Part shown: positions 27,297 to 38,632 of the stretch, one piece after another
Layout of the letters: each line of letters begins with the position of its first letter
Position numbering within the stretch: the first letter of the stretch is position 1
Origin: Hyphomicrobiales bacterium
GTDB taxonomy: Bacteria > Pseudomonadota > Alphaproteobacteria > Rhizobiales > Beijerinckiaceae
Reading direction: 5' to 3'
Length of the DNA stretch: 61,976 nt
Assembly (NCBI GenBank): GCA_947455455.1
Contig: CANGOE010000005.1
Coordinates: 1-61,976 of the forward strand
Translations under genes and position numbers: made by a program
The notes under the pieces: generated by a model
Seen by the model: only the letters and a program-made list of their open reading frames with translations
Database searches by the model: none
What the model was told of the DNA's origin: nothing

Positions 27297-27508
27297 TAAA
27301 CAGAACATTTTTTGTGACGCCGGACAAAACCCATTGGGGCCAACCGGCAAAAGGGAGGGAAACAAGCACGCCGCTCAAGGGCCGGATCCTCGACCTATCC
27401 GCTGTTGGATGGGGTCCGGTGTCATCATGTGCGCATTGTTTTCCATGGATAAAAGGCCCGTTACAGAGGATCGCTCTGTCAACGGTTTTCGTTGCATAAG
27501 GACATAAG

Positions 27509-28549
27509 ATGAGCCAGCCAGTCTTGAAATTTGCCGCCATCGGGCTTGATCACCGTCATATCTATGATCAAGTGACCAGCCTTCTCGACATCGGTGCGGA
27601 ATGTGTCGGCTTCTGGTCCCGCGACGAGGCGATGCCGTTGCAAGGCTTCATGGAGAAATTCCCGCATATTCCGCGTGTCAAAGAGCGGGCGCAATTGCTG
27701 GAAGACGACAGCATCCACCTGATCACCTGTGCGGCCATCCCCAATGAGCGCGCCGATCTGGCGATCGAAGCGATGCGGCACGGCAAGGACTTCATGGTCG
27801 ACAAGCCCGGCCTGACAACCTTCGAGCAATTGGACGCGGTGCGCAAAGTCCAGAAGGAAACCGGCCGGATTTTCTCGATCGACTTTACCGAACGTTTCGA
27901 GGTGCGCTCGACCACGCGGGCGGGCGAGCTGGTCAAGGCCGGTGCCATCGGACAGGTTGTCCATACCGCAGGCTTGGGTCCGCACCGTTTGAACCGGCAT
28001 TTGCGGCCGCAATGGTTTTTCGACAAACAGGCCTATGGCGGCATTCTGGTGGATATCGGCTCGCACCAATTCGACCAGTTTCTCTATTTCACCGATTCCT
28101 CCGATGCACGGATCACCGCCGCACGCGTCGCCAACCGCGCCCATCCGGCCGATACCGGCCTTGAGGATCTCGGCGAGGTGATGATCGAGAGCGACAATGC
28201 TTCGGGCTATTTCCGCGTCGACTGGTTTACCCCCGACGGATTGAACACCTGGGGTGACGGCCGCCTGACCATTGTCGGCACCGAAGGCACCATCGAACTG
28301 CGCAAATATGTCGACGTGGCGGGCCGCCCCGGCATCGACCATCTGTTTTTGACCGACAAAAAAAGCTCGCGCTATATTGATTGCTCGGATGCGGAACTGA
28401 CCTATTATCCCAAATTGCGTGACGATATTTTCAACCGGACCGAAACGGCCATGACCCACGACCATTGCTTCAAAGTGTGCGAATTGTCGCTGACTGCGCA
28501 AGCCATGGGTTGGGAGCAACAGGCCCGCTCGTTGCAAGCGAAACAGTGA
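27509..28549 (+). CDS. Gfo/Idh/MocA-family oxidoreductase
   Basis: A 346-residue NAD(P)-dependent sugar oxidoreductase. The nucleotide-binding domain begins FAAIGLDHRHIYDQV, a variant in which GxGxxG is replaced by GLDHRH. The catalytic-type lysine lies in VDKPGLTT (the EKP position), and a second signature is GGILVDIGSHQFDQFLYF. First gene of the operon, 10 bases before the ATPase. The altered dinucleotide motif resembles the subgroup acting on glycosides and polyols. The substrate is unknown; the operon suggests a glycerol glycoside or polyol. Confidence 0.83.
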   Translation: MSQPVLKFAAIGLDHRHIYDQVTSLLDIGAECVGFWSRDEAMPLQGFMEKFPHIPRVKERAQLLEDDSIHLITCAAIPNERADLAIEAMRHGKDFMVDKPGLTTFEQLDAVRKVQKETGRIFSIDFTERFEVRSTTRAGELVKAGAIGQVVHTAGLGPHRLNRHLRPQWFFDKQAYGGILVDIGSHQFDQFLYFTDSSDARITAARVANRAHPADTGLEDLGEVMIESDNASGYFRVDWFTPDGLNTWGDGRLTIVGTEGTIELRKYVDVAGRPGIDHLFLTDKKSSRYIDCSDAELTYYPKLRDDIFNRTETAMTHDHCFKVCELSLTAQAMGWEQQARSLQAKQ

Positions 28550-28559
28550 GCGCACAGAC

Positions 28560-29660
28560 ATGGCCAGCCTGACGCTTGACACCATCACGAAATCCTTCGG
28601 ACAGGTCGAGATTTTGCACGGCATCAATCTCGACATTGCCGACGGGGAATTCGTGGTGTTTGTCGGACCTTCGGGGTGTGGCAAGTCAACGCTGTTGCGG
28701 GTGATTGCCGGACTGGAACTGGCCACCAGCGGCACGATTGCGATTGACAGCGAGGATGTCACCCACCACTCGGCCGCCGCACGCGGACTGGCGATGGTGT
28801 TTCAAAGCTATGCGCTCTATCCGCATATGAGCGTCTATGACAATCTGGCCTTCGGCCTCGAAAATATGCGGATGCCGAAAGACCAGATCGACCAGCGCGT
28901 GCAGACCGCCGCAACCCTCTTGCAGATCGACAAACTCCTCCAGCGCAAGCCCGGACAATTGTCGGGCGGGCAACGCCAGCGTGTGGCAATCGGACGGGCG
29001 ATTACCCGCAATCCGAGAATCTTTCTGTTCGACGAACCGCTCTCCAATCTCGATGCCGAGTTGCGGGTGCAGATGCGGATCGAATTGTCCAAACTGCACA
29101 AGGACCTCAAAGCCACGATGATCTATGTCACCCATGATCAGGTCGAAGCCATGACCATGGCCGACAAGATCGTGGTGTTGCGCGATGGCCGGATCGAGCA
29201 GATCGGCCAGCCGCTCGATCTCTACAACCATCCCGCCAACCGCTTTGTGGCCGGCTTTATCGGCTCGCCGCGCATGAATTTCATCTCTGCCCGTGTGACA
29301 CACTGCACGGCCGCAAACGTCAGCGTGACCGCGGGCGGCATGCAGGACACCACCCTGCCGCTCGACGGGACGGGGGTGCGCCAAGGCGACACGCTCAGCC
29401 TCGGTATCCGCCCCGAACATCTCGAACTGGATGCGGCGGGAGACTGGACGCTGACTGTCGATGTGGTGGAGCAACTGGGCGGCACCAGTTTTATCCACGG
29501 CACACTGCCATCGGGCGAGGCATTGTCGATTGCTGTCAACGGCCAGACAGGGGTAACCCATGGCCAACCGATCCGGATCAGGCCGAAGCCCGGCATGGTC
29601 CATCTGTTCTCAACCACCGAAGGGGAGAAAGCACTCCCCCCTTCTCCACACCGTCTGTAA
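28560..29660 (+). CDS. Sugar ABC transporter ATP-binding protein (UgpC/MalK type)
   Basis: A 366-residue ATPase. Walker A GPSGCGKSTLLR (about residue 37), QSYALYPHMSVYDNLAFGL, signature LSGGQRQR, Walker B IFLFDEPLSNLDAELR, H-loop THDQVEAMT, then a C-terminal OB/TOBE regulatory domain with LGIRPEHLEL as in MalK/UgpC. It energises the two permeases encoded downstream. Confidence 0.92.
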   Translation: MASLTLDTITKSFGQVEILHGINLDIADGEFVVFVGPSGCGKSTLLRVIAGLELATSGTIAIDSEDVTHHSAAARGLAMVFQSYALYPHMSVYDNLAFGLENMRMPKDQIDQRVQTAATLLQIDKLLQRKPGQLSGGQRQRVAIGRAITRNPRIFLFDEPLSNLDAELRVQMRIELSKLHKDLKATMIYVTHDQVEAMTMADKIVVLRDGRIEQIGQPLDLYNHPANRFVAGFIGSPRMNFISARVTHCTAANVSVTAGGMQDTTLPLDGTGVRQGDTLSLGIRPEHLELDAAGDWTLTVDVVEQLGGTSFIHGTLPSGEALSIAVNGQTGVTHGQPIRIRPKPGMVHLFSTTEGEKALPPSPHRL

Positions 29661-29721
29661 CAAAACCAACCGAACTCCGGACCTCAACCGGAGACACCCA
29701 TCACCACGAGGAGGAACGACC

Positions 29722-31035
29722 ATGTTCAAACAGTTGAAGACCATCACAGGCGGGCTTTTGGCCCTGTGTATGCCTGTGACCGCCATGCTGGCGACAAGCC
29801 AGACCGCCAAGGCCGCCGACCCGACCGAAGTCCGCATCATGTGGTATTCGGACGGCATTGAAGGCGATGTGATGCGCGATCTGCTCGACCGGTTCGAGAA
29901 GCAGAACCCGGACATCAAGGTCACGCTCGACCGCGTGCCCTACAAGACCGTTGTCGAACAATTGCCCGCTTTGCTCGATTCCGGTCAGGGCCCCGATCTG
30001 GCCCGCGTCACCGATCTGGGCGGCCTGTCGCGCCACTATCTCGATTTGCGGCCGCATCTGAAAAACGCCAAATATTTCGATGACAATTTCGCCTCCAGCC
30101 TGCCCTGGTTCCGTCCCGTCAATGGCGCCAAGGATGGTGTCTATGGCGTGATGACCCAATTGACGCTGACCCTGCCCTTGGTCAACGCCACTCTGTTCCA
30201 GCAAGCCGGTATTCCGATGCCCGGCCCGAAGGCGACATGGGATGACTGGGCCAAGGCCAGCAAGGCTGTGGCCGACAAGGTCAAGGCCCCCTATCCGATC
30301 GCCTTCGACCGGTCCGGCCATCGCGTGTCCAGCCTTGTGCTCGATATGGGTGGTAAATTTGTCGATGGTGACAAGCCTGCCTTGATCGATGACGGCTTCA
30401 AGGCCGCAACCAAAATGCTGGTCGACTGGCACAATAACGGCACCATGTCCAAAGCCCTGTGGGGTTCGGTCGGCGGCACCACCTATCGCGGTGCGACCGA
30501 AGAATTCGCCAATGCCCAAGTGGTCTTCTACATGAGCGGCAACTGGCAGTTCACGCAATTTGCCAAAACCGTGGCCAAGAATTTCGAATGGCAGGCCGTT
30601 CCCAATCCTTGCGGTCCCGGCAATTGCTCGGGCATGCCTGGCGGCGCTGGTCTGGTTCCGATCAAGACCACCAAGAACCCGCAAGCGGTTGCCCGCGTGG
30701 TTGAATATTTCGCCAGCGAGCCTGTCTATGAAGAGTTCCATGCCCGCACGCTGTTCCTGCCTGCCCATCTGGGCATTGCCAAGAAGGGCATCAACTACCA
30801 GACAGACGATGCCAATGTGAAAAAGTCGCTGGCGATTGCCGTCGATCAGGTCGCGCAGACCTCGCCTGTGGCCTTCAGACTGCAGGGCTACGAGCACAAC
30901 CGCATCCTGTTCAACGCCACCATCTCGCGCGTCAATCAGGCGATCAGCGGCGAAATGTCGCTTGATGATGCCTATACCCGGATTCAGGCCGACATTGTCG
31001 AAGGTCTGGCCGCCAAGGGTATCAAGCTCCAGTAA
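29722..31035 (+). CDS. Sugar ABC transporter substrate-binding protein
   Basis: A 437-residue family-1 extracytoplasmic binding protein. A Sec signal peptide (LLALCMPVTAMLATSQTAKA) is cleaved before ADPTEV. Family features: YSDGIEGDVMRDLLDRFEKQ, LLDSGQGPDLARV, and FYMSGNWQF. A CGPGNC loop may form a disulfide in the periplasm. The ATG at 29722 is preceded by GAGGA; an in-frame start at 29560 lies inside the ATPase gene and is rejected. The ligand is not identifiable from sequence; linked glpD and glpK point to glycerol or a glycerol-containing sugar. Confidence 0.9.
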   Translation: MFKQLKTITGGLLALCMPVTAMLATSQTAKAADPTEVRIMWYSDGIEGDVMRDLLDRFEKQNPDIKVTLDRVPYKTVVEQLPALLDSGQGPDLARVTDLGGLSRHYLDLRPHLKNAKYFDDNFASSLPWFRPVNGAKDGVYGVMTQLTLTLPLVNATLFQQAGIPMPGPKATWDDWAKASKAVADKVKAPYPIAFDRSGHRVSSLVLDMGGKFVDGDKPALIDDGFKAATKMLVDWHNNGTMSKALWGSVGGTTYRGATEEFANAQVVFYMSGNWQFTQFAKTVAKNFEWQAVPNPCGPGNCSGMPGGAGLVPIKTTKNPQAVARVVEYFASEPVYEEFHARTLFLPAHLGIAKKGINYQTDDANVKKSLAIAVDQVAQTSPVAFRLQGYEHNRILFNATISRVNQAISGEMSLDDAYTRIQADIVEGLAAKGIKLQ

Positions 31036-31045
31036 CGGGCCTTTA

Positions 31046-31080
31046 CGCCCCGCAAGACCGAGGTTTTGCGGGGCGCTTTA
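31046..31080 (+). repeat. Stable hairpin after the sugar-binding protein gene
   Basis: A perfect 10-base-pair stem (31046-31055 with 31066-31075) with a 10-base loop is followed by CTTTA only. It lies between the binding-protein and permease genes and probably acts as a partial terminator or mRNA stabiliser that favours binding-protein synthesis. Confidence 0.6.
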
Positions 31081-31107
31081 TTCGGTCTCTCCACCCATAG
31101 TGATTGC

Positions 31108-32145
31108 ATGAACCCCAACGCCCACCCCCCATCGGACAGCGCAACGCCGACGGCCGCACAGCGGTTTGCGCGCGGCTTCGAGCTTGCCTATACGGGGCTG
31201 ATGCGCGCGCTGGAGCCACCCTTTGCCGCGATCCAGAAGCGGATCGGCATCAAGGGCATGGCCTATGTGTTCGTGGCTCCCAACATGATCATTTTCTCGG
31301 TCTTTGTCGCTCTGCCGATGATTCTCAACATCTGGTATGCGCTGACCGGCTCCAACCGTCTGATGATGGAAGAGCGTCCCTTTGTGGGGCTCGATAATTT
31401 CTCGGCTTTGCTCGACTGCAAAGACTATCTCGATGTCAATTCCTGCAAGCAGGACCGCTTCTGGCGCGCTGTCCATAATTCCGTGCTGTTTGTCGCCTTG
31501 CAGGTGACCGCCATGGTGGCTTTGTCGCTGGTCACCGCGCTGATCCTGAATGGCAAATTGCGGGCGCGCGGCTTTTTCCGCGCCGTGTTTTTCTTCCCCG
31601 TCCTGCTGTCACCCGTGGTGGTGGCTTTGATCTGGAAATGGATCTTGCAACGCGACGGCCTGCTCAATGCCTTGCTGATGGCGGGCGGCGGTGAACGTGT
31701 GGCCTTTCTGCATGATGCGTCATGGTCGTTTTTCTGGACGGTGTTTGTCTCGGTCTGGGCGCATATGGGCTTTTATGCGCTGATCCTGCTGGCAGGCCTG
31801 CAGGCGATCCCGGCTGATCTTTACGAGGCGGCAGAAATGGACGGCACGCCGAAATGGCGCGTGTTCTGGCGCATCACCGTGCCTTTGCTGTTGCCGACTT
31901 TGCTGGTTGTGGTGATCCTGAGCCTGATCCGTGCCGTGCAGGCCTTTGATGAAATCTATGTGCTGACCGGCGGCGGGCCAGGCACGGCCACCCAATTCAT
32001 CGTGCAATATATTTACGAGACCGCCTTTGCCAATCAGGTGCATTTGCTGGGGCTTGCGGCCGCGGCCTCCTTGCTGGTGGCCGTGGTGCTGATGGTGCTG
32101 ACTGTGTTGCAGTTGCGGATCTCCTATCACGGAAAAACATCATGA
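31108..32145 (+). CDS. Sugar ABC transporter permease (MalF/UgpA type)
   Basis: A 345-residue inner-membrane permease with a cytoplasmic N-terminal arm of about 55 residues, then six membrane segments (first: YVFVAPNMIIFSVFVALPMI). The EAA loop is YEAAEMDGTPKWRVFWRI and LTGGGPGTATQFIVQYIYE follows. A CKDYLDVNSCK pair of cysteines lies in the first periplasmic loop. The stop overlaps the second permease start (ATGA). Confidence 0.9.
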   Translation: MNPNAHPPSDSATPTAAQRFARGFELAYTGLMRALEPPFAAIQKRIGIKGMAYVFVAPNMIIFSVFVALPMILNIWYALTGSNRLMMEERPFVGLDNFSALLDCKDYLDVNSCKQDRFWRAVHNSVLFVALQVTAMVALSLVTALILNGKLRARGFFRAVFFFPVLLSPVVVALIWKWILQRDGLLNALLMAGGGERVAFLHDASWSFFWTVFVSVWAHMGFYALILLAGLQAIPADLYEAAEMDGTPKWRVFWRITVPLLLPTLLVVVILSLIRAVQAFDEIYVLTGGGPGTATQFIVQYIYETAFANQVHLLGLAAAASLLVAVVLMVLTVLQLRISYHGKTS

Positions 32146-33194
32146 GCCTGATCCGCGCTTTGACCCGCACCCGTGACCAACGCTCGATGCATCTCACCGA
32201 CTGGCTGACCTATGGCTTCCTGCTGGTCGGCGTGGTGCTGATGTTCGGCCCCGCTTTGTGGCTGGCGGCGTCATCGCTCAAAACCAAATCGGCCCTGCAG
32301 GAATTCCCGCCCTCCTTCCTGCCGATGGGGCAGAAAGAAATCAAACTGGCCGACAAGCCCGATCCATTGCCGGTCTATCTGGTGCCGCTAGCTTCGGGCC
32401 AAAGCGCCGAACTGGCTTTGCAACGCCGCATCGGTCTGGTCGGCCTGTTCATCGATCCGGCCCAGCCCGGGGCTGATCCGGTCCGCGCGAGGATGGACGA
32501 GGTCAAGCCGGTGCGCGAACTGACCTTTGCCTGGGACAATTATGCCGAACCGTTGCGCCGCTTCCGGTTCGACCGCTTTCTGGGCAACAGCCTGTTTGTC
32601 ACCATCGTCTCGACGGTGCTGACCCTGCTGGTCAATTCGATGTGTGCCTTTGCGCTGTCCAAATATTCGTTTCGTGGCCGCGATGCCATGTTCGTGTTCA
32701 TTCTCTCGACCCTGATGGTGCCGATTTCGGTGATCCTGATCCCGGCCTTTCTGGTGGTCACCTCGCTGGGACTGACCAATTCGCTATGGGGCGTCATCCT
32801 GCCGCCGATCGCCACACCGACCGGCGTGTTTCTCCTGCGCCAATACATGCTGACCATACCGGACGAGCTGATCGACGCGGCGCGCATGGATGGTGCGTCG
32901 GAATGGCGCGTCTATTGGCGCATCATCATGCCGCTGGCCATGCCCGCTTTGGCGGTGCTGGGGATTTTCTCGGTGATGTGGCGGTGGAACGATTTTCTGT
33001 GGCCGCTGATTGTGCTGAGCCGCGAAGAGAGCTTCACCCTGCAATTGGGCCTCTCGACCTTTCAGGGCGAGCTGGACACGCAATGGCATTATCTGCTGGC
33101 CATGACCATGATGACTTTGGCCCCCGTGGTGATTGTATTCACACTGTTGCAACGTCACATCACCACCGGCATTGCCTCGACCGGATTGAAATAA
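32142..33194 (+). CDS. Sugar ABC transporter permease (MalG/UgpE type)
   Basis: A 350-residue permease. After the first membrane helix (GFLLVGVVLMFGPALWLAAS) there is a large periplasmic insertion of about 100 residues, bigger than in UgpE and more like MalG. The EAA loop is IDAARMDGASEWRVYWRI. It ends immediately before the glpD ATG, with no intergenic base, so transport and glycerol metabolism are tied in one transcript. Confidence 0.9.
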   Translation: MSLIRALTRTRDQRSMHLTDWLTYGFLLVGVVLMFGPALWLAASSLKTKSALQEFPPSFLPMGQKEIKLADKPDPLPVYLVPLASGQSAELALQRRIGLVGLFIDPAQPGADPVRARMDEVKPVRELTFAWDNYAEPLRRFRFDRFLGNSLFVTIVSTVLTLLVNSMCAFALSKYSFRGRDAMFVFILSTLMVPISVILIPAFLVVTSLGLTNSLWGVILPPIATPTGVFLLRQYMLTIPDELIDAARMDGASEWRVYWRIIMPLAMPALAVLGIFSVMWRWNDFLWPLIVLSREESFTLQLGLSTFQGELDTQWHYLLAMTMMTLAPVVIVFTLLQRHITTGIASTGLK

Positions 33195-34688
33195 ATGACG
33201 GCCGCTTCCACCCTCTATGATCTCGCCATTATCGGCGGCGGCATCAACGGGTGCGGAATCGCACGCGATGCGGCGGGACGTGGCCACAAGGTGCTGTTGC
33301 TCGAACAAGGCGATCTGGCGCAAGCCACCTCCTCGGCCTCGACCAAGCTGATCCATGGCGGCTTGCGCTATCTCGAGCACTACGAATTCTCACTGGTGCG
33401 CAAGGCGCTGATCGAGCGTGAAACCCTGCTGGCTCTGGCCCCGCACATTATCTGGCCCCTGCGCTTTGTGCTTCCCCACCGCCCGCATATGCGCCCTGTC
33501 TGGATGTTGCGGCTCGGGCTTTTTCTCTATGACCATCTGGGCCGCCGCAGTCTGTTGCCCGCAAGCTGGATGCTGTCGAAAACCGATCCTGTCCATGCCT
33601 TGCTGGCGAATGATAAAAGTGCCTGTTTTGAATATTCCGATGCGTGGGTGGACGATGCCCGCCTTGTCATCCTCAATGCCATGGATGCCAAGGCCCGCGG
33701 GGCCGACATTCTGACCCGTTGTCAGGTCACCGGTATCAGGCCGGACGCGGAACACTGGCAGATCGACACCGTTTACAAAGGACAGGACACCGGCTTTCAG
33801 GCCAAAGCCGTCGTCAATGCCAGCGGGCCTTGGGCCGACCAAAACCTGTTCCACGCTGTTCAGCCCTCCAATCGCCTGCGTCTGGTCAAAGGAAGCCATA
33901 TTGTCGTGCGCAAATGGCATGATGATCCGCGCTGTCTGATCCTGCAGAATGACGATGGACGCATCGTGTTTGTCATCCCTTACGAGCAGGATTTCTGCCT
34001 GATCGGCACCACCGACACAGACTATCAGGGCGACCCCGCCGCTGTCCGCATCAGCGATGACGAGATCGCCTATCTGTGCGAAGCCGTCTCGCGCCAATGC
34101 GCCCACCCCGTCACGCCCGAGGATATTGTCTGGTCCTATGCGGGTGTGCGCCCCCTGATGGATGACGGGCAGGATGCGGCACAAGAAACCACCCGCGATT
34201 ACCATCTGGTCAAAAGCGGCGGAGCCGGACAGCCGGCGCTGGTCAGCGTGATCGGCGGCAAGATCACCACCTATCGAGTGCTGGCGCAGGATGTGATGGA
34301 ACTGGTCGGGGCCGATCTGCACCCCTCCTCGATCGGGGATTGGACCGCAACGGCCCCGTTGCCCGGCGGGGATTTTGCGGTTGACGGTTTTGCGGCTCTG
34401 GTGGCCAAAGCCTGCGCCCGCTATCCCGCTTTGCCGCCCGGCCTGCTCACCCGTCTGGCACGCCATTACGGCACCTGCCTGTTTGAAATTTTGGTCGATG
34501 CGCGGACGATGGATGATCTCGGTGCCTGTTTCGGTGTCGATCTGACCGCCCGCGAGGTCGACTATCTGGTCACCCGTGAATGGGCGCAAACGGCCGAAGA
34601 TATTTTATGGCGGCGGAGCAAATTGGGATTACACTTTTCCAACCGGCAGGTGGAGCAACTGACCGCCTATCTGCAAGGCCGCGTGTAA
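33195..34688 (+). CDS. glpD: Aerobic glycerol-3-phosphate dehydrogenase
   Basis: A 497-residue FAD enzyme oxidising glycerol-3-phosphate to dihydroxyacetone phosphate at the membrane with quinone as acceptor. FAD motif IIGGGINGCGIARDAAGRG (about residues 12-30), STKLIHGGLRYLE, LIGTTDTDYQGDP and WSYAGVRPLMDD are diagnostic of GlpD. Length is normal for the family. It follows the permease directly and precedes glpK by 12 bases, so glycerol-3-phosphate produced by GlpK is used at once. Confidence 0.96.
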   Translation: MTAASTLYDLAIIGGGINGCGIARDAAGRGHKVLLLEQGDLAQATSSASTKLIHGGLRYLEHYEFSLVRKALIERETLLALAPHIIWPLRFVLPHRPHMRPVWMLRLGLFLYDHLGRRSLLPASWMLSKTDPVHALLANDKSACFEYSDAWVDDARLVILNAMDAKARGADILTRCQVTGIRPDAEHWQIDTVYKGQDTGFQAKAVVNASGPWADQNLFHAVQPSNRLRLVKGSHIVVRKWHDDPRCLILQNDDGRIVFVIPYEQDFCLIGTTDTDYQGDPAAVRISDDEIAYLCEAVSRQCAHPVTPEDIVWSYAGVRPLMDDGQDAAQETTRDYHLVKSGGAGQPALVSVIGGKITTYRVLAQDVMELVGADLHPSSIGDWTATAPLPGGDFAVDGFAALVAKACARYPALPPGLLTRLARHYGTCLFEILVDARTMDDLGACFGVDLTAREVDYLVTREWAQTAEDILWRRSKLGLHFSNRQVEQLTAYLQGRV

Positions 34689-34700
34689 GGGGGAAACACC

Positions 34701-36200
<1,500 letters not shown>

Positions 36201-36239
36201 CAGGTTCGGGATAAACCGGTTTGGGCTAAGGCCTTGCGC

Positions 36240-37313
36240 TCACGCCAGTCTGGTGCGCCAGTCGCCATACAAGGAATGGTCCGGCTTGATCGGCAAGGTC
36301 ACCGGCACATGTCTGGCGGCTGAATCATACAAAGCCGTAATCAATTCGAGAGAGCGGCGCGCATCGGCCAGCGTGACCGGCCATTCGCCCTGACCAGCCA
36401 AAGCGGAATGATAGGAAATCAACTGGCCATGAAAACGCGGTTGTACCGCCTCGATCTCTGCCAATACGGCCTTGATCCGGTCCCCTGCAGGGCCATCCGC
36501 GACAATGAACTGCCAAGGATCATTGCCCGGCGCATAAGGCTCGTAAGCGGATTCGATGGTCACATGTTCGAAGCAGGCCTTCAGACGGCTGACCTCGGCC
36601 TTTGCCCCCAAGGTGCATGACAAAGAGACCAGCGAGCCATTGGCCATTTTCAGGCTGGCGGCCACGCAATCCTCGACCTCGATCGGATTGACCCGCGTGG
36701 TCGCTTCCGCATAAACCCGTTCGACCGGCCCCATCAATTCGCACATCATATCGTGCAGATGGATCGCCTGGGACAGCAGGATGCCGCCCAATTCGATATC
36801 GAGTTTGCCGCGCCACGCAATCGCGTAGTAATCCGCACCGCGTTGCCAATGGGTTTCGCAACTGGCGACATAGGCCTTGCCGACAAGCCCGCGCCGCACC
36901 AATTCGCGTGCCTTGAGAAAACCGGTGCCCCAGCGATACTGGAAAATCGGCAGGATGCGGCCTTTCGATCGGGCCTCGGCCTGCTCCAGCACATCCATCT
37001 GCGCGAGCGAGCCGACCAACGGCTTTTCACAAATCACATGTTTGCCCGAAGCCAGCACCGCGAGGCATTGCTCCAGATGCAAGGAGGGCGGCGTACAGAT
37101 ATCGACGATATCGACATCTTCCATCGCCAGCACGTCATCAAGCGAGGTCACCAGCCGCTCTATCCCGAAATCCCGTCCGGTCGCGGCCAGCCGCTCCGTG
37201 TTGAGATCGCATAAAGCGACAACCTGAAACCGGTCTGCAAGTTTGCTATAGGCCTCTTCCAGATGCGCCCGCCCGATGCCGAGCCCGACAATAGCAACCT
37301 TGTAAACCGTCAT
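36240..37313 (-). CDS. Gfo/Idh/MocA-family oxidoreductase
   Basis: A 357-residue NAD(P)-dependent sugar oxidoreductase, with a canonical dinucleotide motif VAIVGLGIGRAHLEEAY, the catalytic lysine in CEKPLVGS and a C-terminal substrate domain with ELGGILLSQAIHLHDMM. ATG at 37313 is preferred to a TTG 6 bases upstream. It is convergent with glpK and 78 bases downstream of the LysR gene on the same strand. It could serve the glycerol-glycoside operon functionally or belong to the LysR-linked set; the sequence does not decide. Confidence 0.85.
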   Translation of the reverse strand: MTVYKVAIVGLGIGRAHLEEAYSKLADRFQVVALCDLNTERLAATGRDFGIERLVTSLDDVLAMEDVDIVDICTPPSLHLEQCLAVLASGKHVICEKPLVGSLAQMDVLEQAEARSKGRILPIFQYRWGTGFLKARELVRRGLVGKAYVASCETHWQRGADYYAIAWRGKLDIELGGILLSQAIHLHDMMCELMGPVERVYAEATTRVNPIEVEDCVAASLKMANGSLVSLSCTLGAKAEVSRLKACFEHVTIESAYEPYAPGNDPWQFIVADGPAGDRIKAVLAEIEAVQPRFHGQLISYHSALAGQGEWPVTLADARRSLELITALYDSAARHVPVTLPIKPDHSLYGDWRTRLA

Positions 37314-37391
37314 AACCAACCCCGTATTTCCAGTCTTTGATCCTGCAAAACATGGAACGAACTTTAAGCCAGCGCACGGGCTTAGGCCAGA

Positions 37392-38291
37392 TTAAAACCC
37401 GATCAGCGAGAGTTTTTTACTGATATGGTCCATAAATTTTTCGGCCGCCAGCGACAATTTGCGGTTTTTGGCGACAAGCAATCCCAACGTCATCCGGTTG
37501 ATGCCGGGGGAACTGAACGGCTTCCACACCAGCTCGCCGGCCTGCAATTCCGACAGAAAGCCGAAGGCGGTAAAGAAGGCAATGCCCTGATTGGCCAGCA
37601 AGGCCAGTTTCAGCATCTGGATGGAATTGGACATCAGCTTGGGTTCGATCGCCGCACGGAATTCAGCAAATTCCCTGTCGATATTGGCCGCTGTCGGAAT
37701 CGTCCCCGCCTGCGCCAGTTTGGGATAGGGCGCGACATCGGCAAAGTCGATCACGTCCTTGTTGGCCAGCGGATGATCGGGCCGCATCACAACACCGATA
37801 GGCGCGGGGATTTCAACGACGATATCGATCTTGGGCCAGACCCCGCTGACAAAGGTCAGCCCGAAATCCACCTTGTGCTCGCCCACCAGAACCGGAATAT
37901 CGGCGGGCGTAACGGCATCGACATGATAGGTGACGGCCGGAAATGCGTTGGAGAACTGTTCAAGGGCACGCGGCAGAAAATCCACCAGCAACGAGTCCAC
38001 AGCGGCTATGGTGATATTGCCCGAACGGGCCTCGCGCAGACTGTCGATATCGGCGCGCAACAATTCGTAATCCTGCAAGGTGGTGTTGACGTGCCTAAGC
38101 AGATATTGCCCAGCCAGCGTCAGCCGCATGCCGGTTGCGATCCGCTCGAACAGCTGAACATCCAGCTCTTCTTCGATCAGTTTGATCTGGCGATTGACCG
38201 CGCTGGGCGCGACATTCAATTCCAGCGAGGCCTTGCGCACCGAACCCGACCGCGCCACCACCCTGAAATAGTGCAAGACGGCGGCATGCAT
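37392..38291 (-). CDS. LysR-family transcriptional regulator
   Basis: A 299-residue regulator with the usual N-terminal helix-turn-helix (FRVVARSGSVRKASLELNV, APSAVNRQIKLIEEEL, LFERIATGMRLTLAG) and a two-lobed effector domain. It is the last gene of the minus-strand operon that begins with the transporter at 44615, 5 bases after the ferredoxin gene, so it is likely co-expressed with the pathway it controls. The effector is unknown. Confidence 0.92.
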   Translation of the reverse strand: MHAAVLHYFRVVARSGSVRKASLELNVAPSAVNRQIKLIEEELDVQLFERIATGMRLTLAGQYLLRHVNTTLQDYELLRADIDSLREARSGNITIAAVDSLLVDFLPRALEQFSNAFPAVTYHVDAVTPADIPVLVGEHKVDFGLTFVSGVWPKIDIVVEIPAPIGVVMRPDHPLANKDVIDFADVAPYPKLAQAGTIPTAANIDREFAEFRAAIEPKLMSNSIQMLKLALLANQGIAFFTAFGFLSELQAGELVWKPFSSPGINRMTLGLLVAKNRKLSLAAEKFMDHISKKLSLIGF

Positions 38292-38296
38292 CGGTG

Positions 38297-38629
38297 TCAG
38301 TCTCCCTGACGGGGCCAGGCCGCGACAACCGGATGGTCAAGCGTTGTCCTGTATCGGGCATCGGCCCCGCGCGGCGAATTCCAGCCTGTCACATCGGGAC
38401 CGAAAAACTCGGCATTGACGGAAACAAATGCCTGCATGTCGGCAGGCAAGCGCTCGTCGGAATGGATCGCCCCGACCGGACAGACTGTCTCGCACAATCC
38501 GCAATTGATACATTCATCGGGCTGGATATAAACCGTCCGGCCACCCTGATAGATGCAATCCACCGGACAGGAGGTCAGGCAGGACAGGTCTTTGACATCG
38601 ATACAGGCGGCGGTGATGACATAGGTCAT
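38297..38629 (-). CDS. 7Fe/8Fe ferredoxin (FdxA-like)
   Basis: A 110-residue electron-transfer protein. Cysteines at C9, C17, C21 and C25 (ACIDVKDLSCLTSCPVDCI) match the [3Fe-4S] site arrangement of FdxA ferredoxins, and DECINCGLCETVCPVGAI carries the [4Fe-4S] ligands. A C-terminal tail of about 50 residues is typical of FdxA types. It lies 3 bases after the enoyl-CoA hydratase gene. In this operon it may pass electrons to or from the FAD-dependent oxidoreductase at 40569. Confidence 0.88.
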   Translation of the reverse strand: MTYVITAACIDVKDLSCLTSCPVDCIYQGGRTVYIQPDECINCGLCETVCPVGAIHSDERLPADMQAFVSVNAEFFGPDVTGWNSPRGADARYRTTLDHPVVAAWPRQGD

Positions 38630-38632
38630 CGC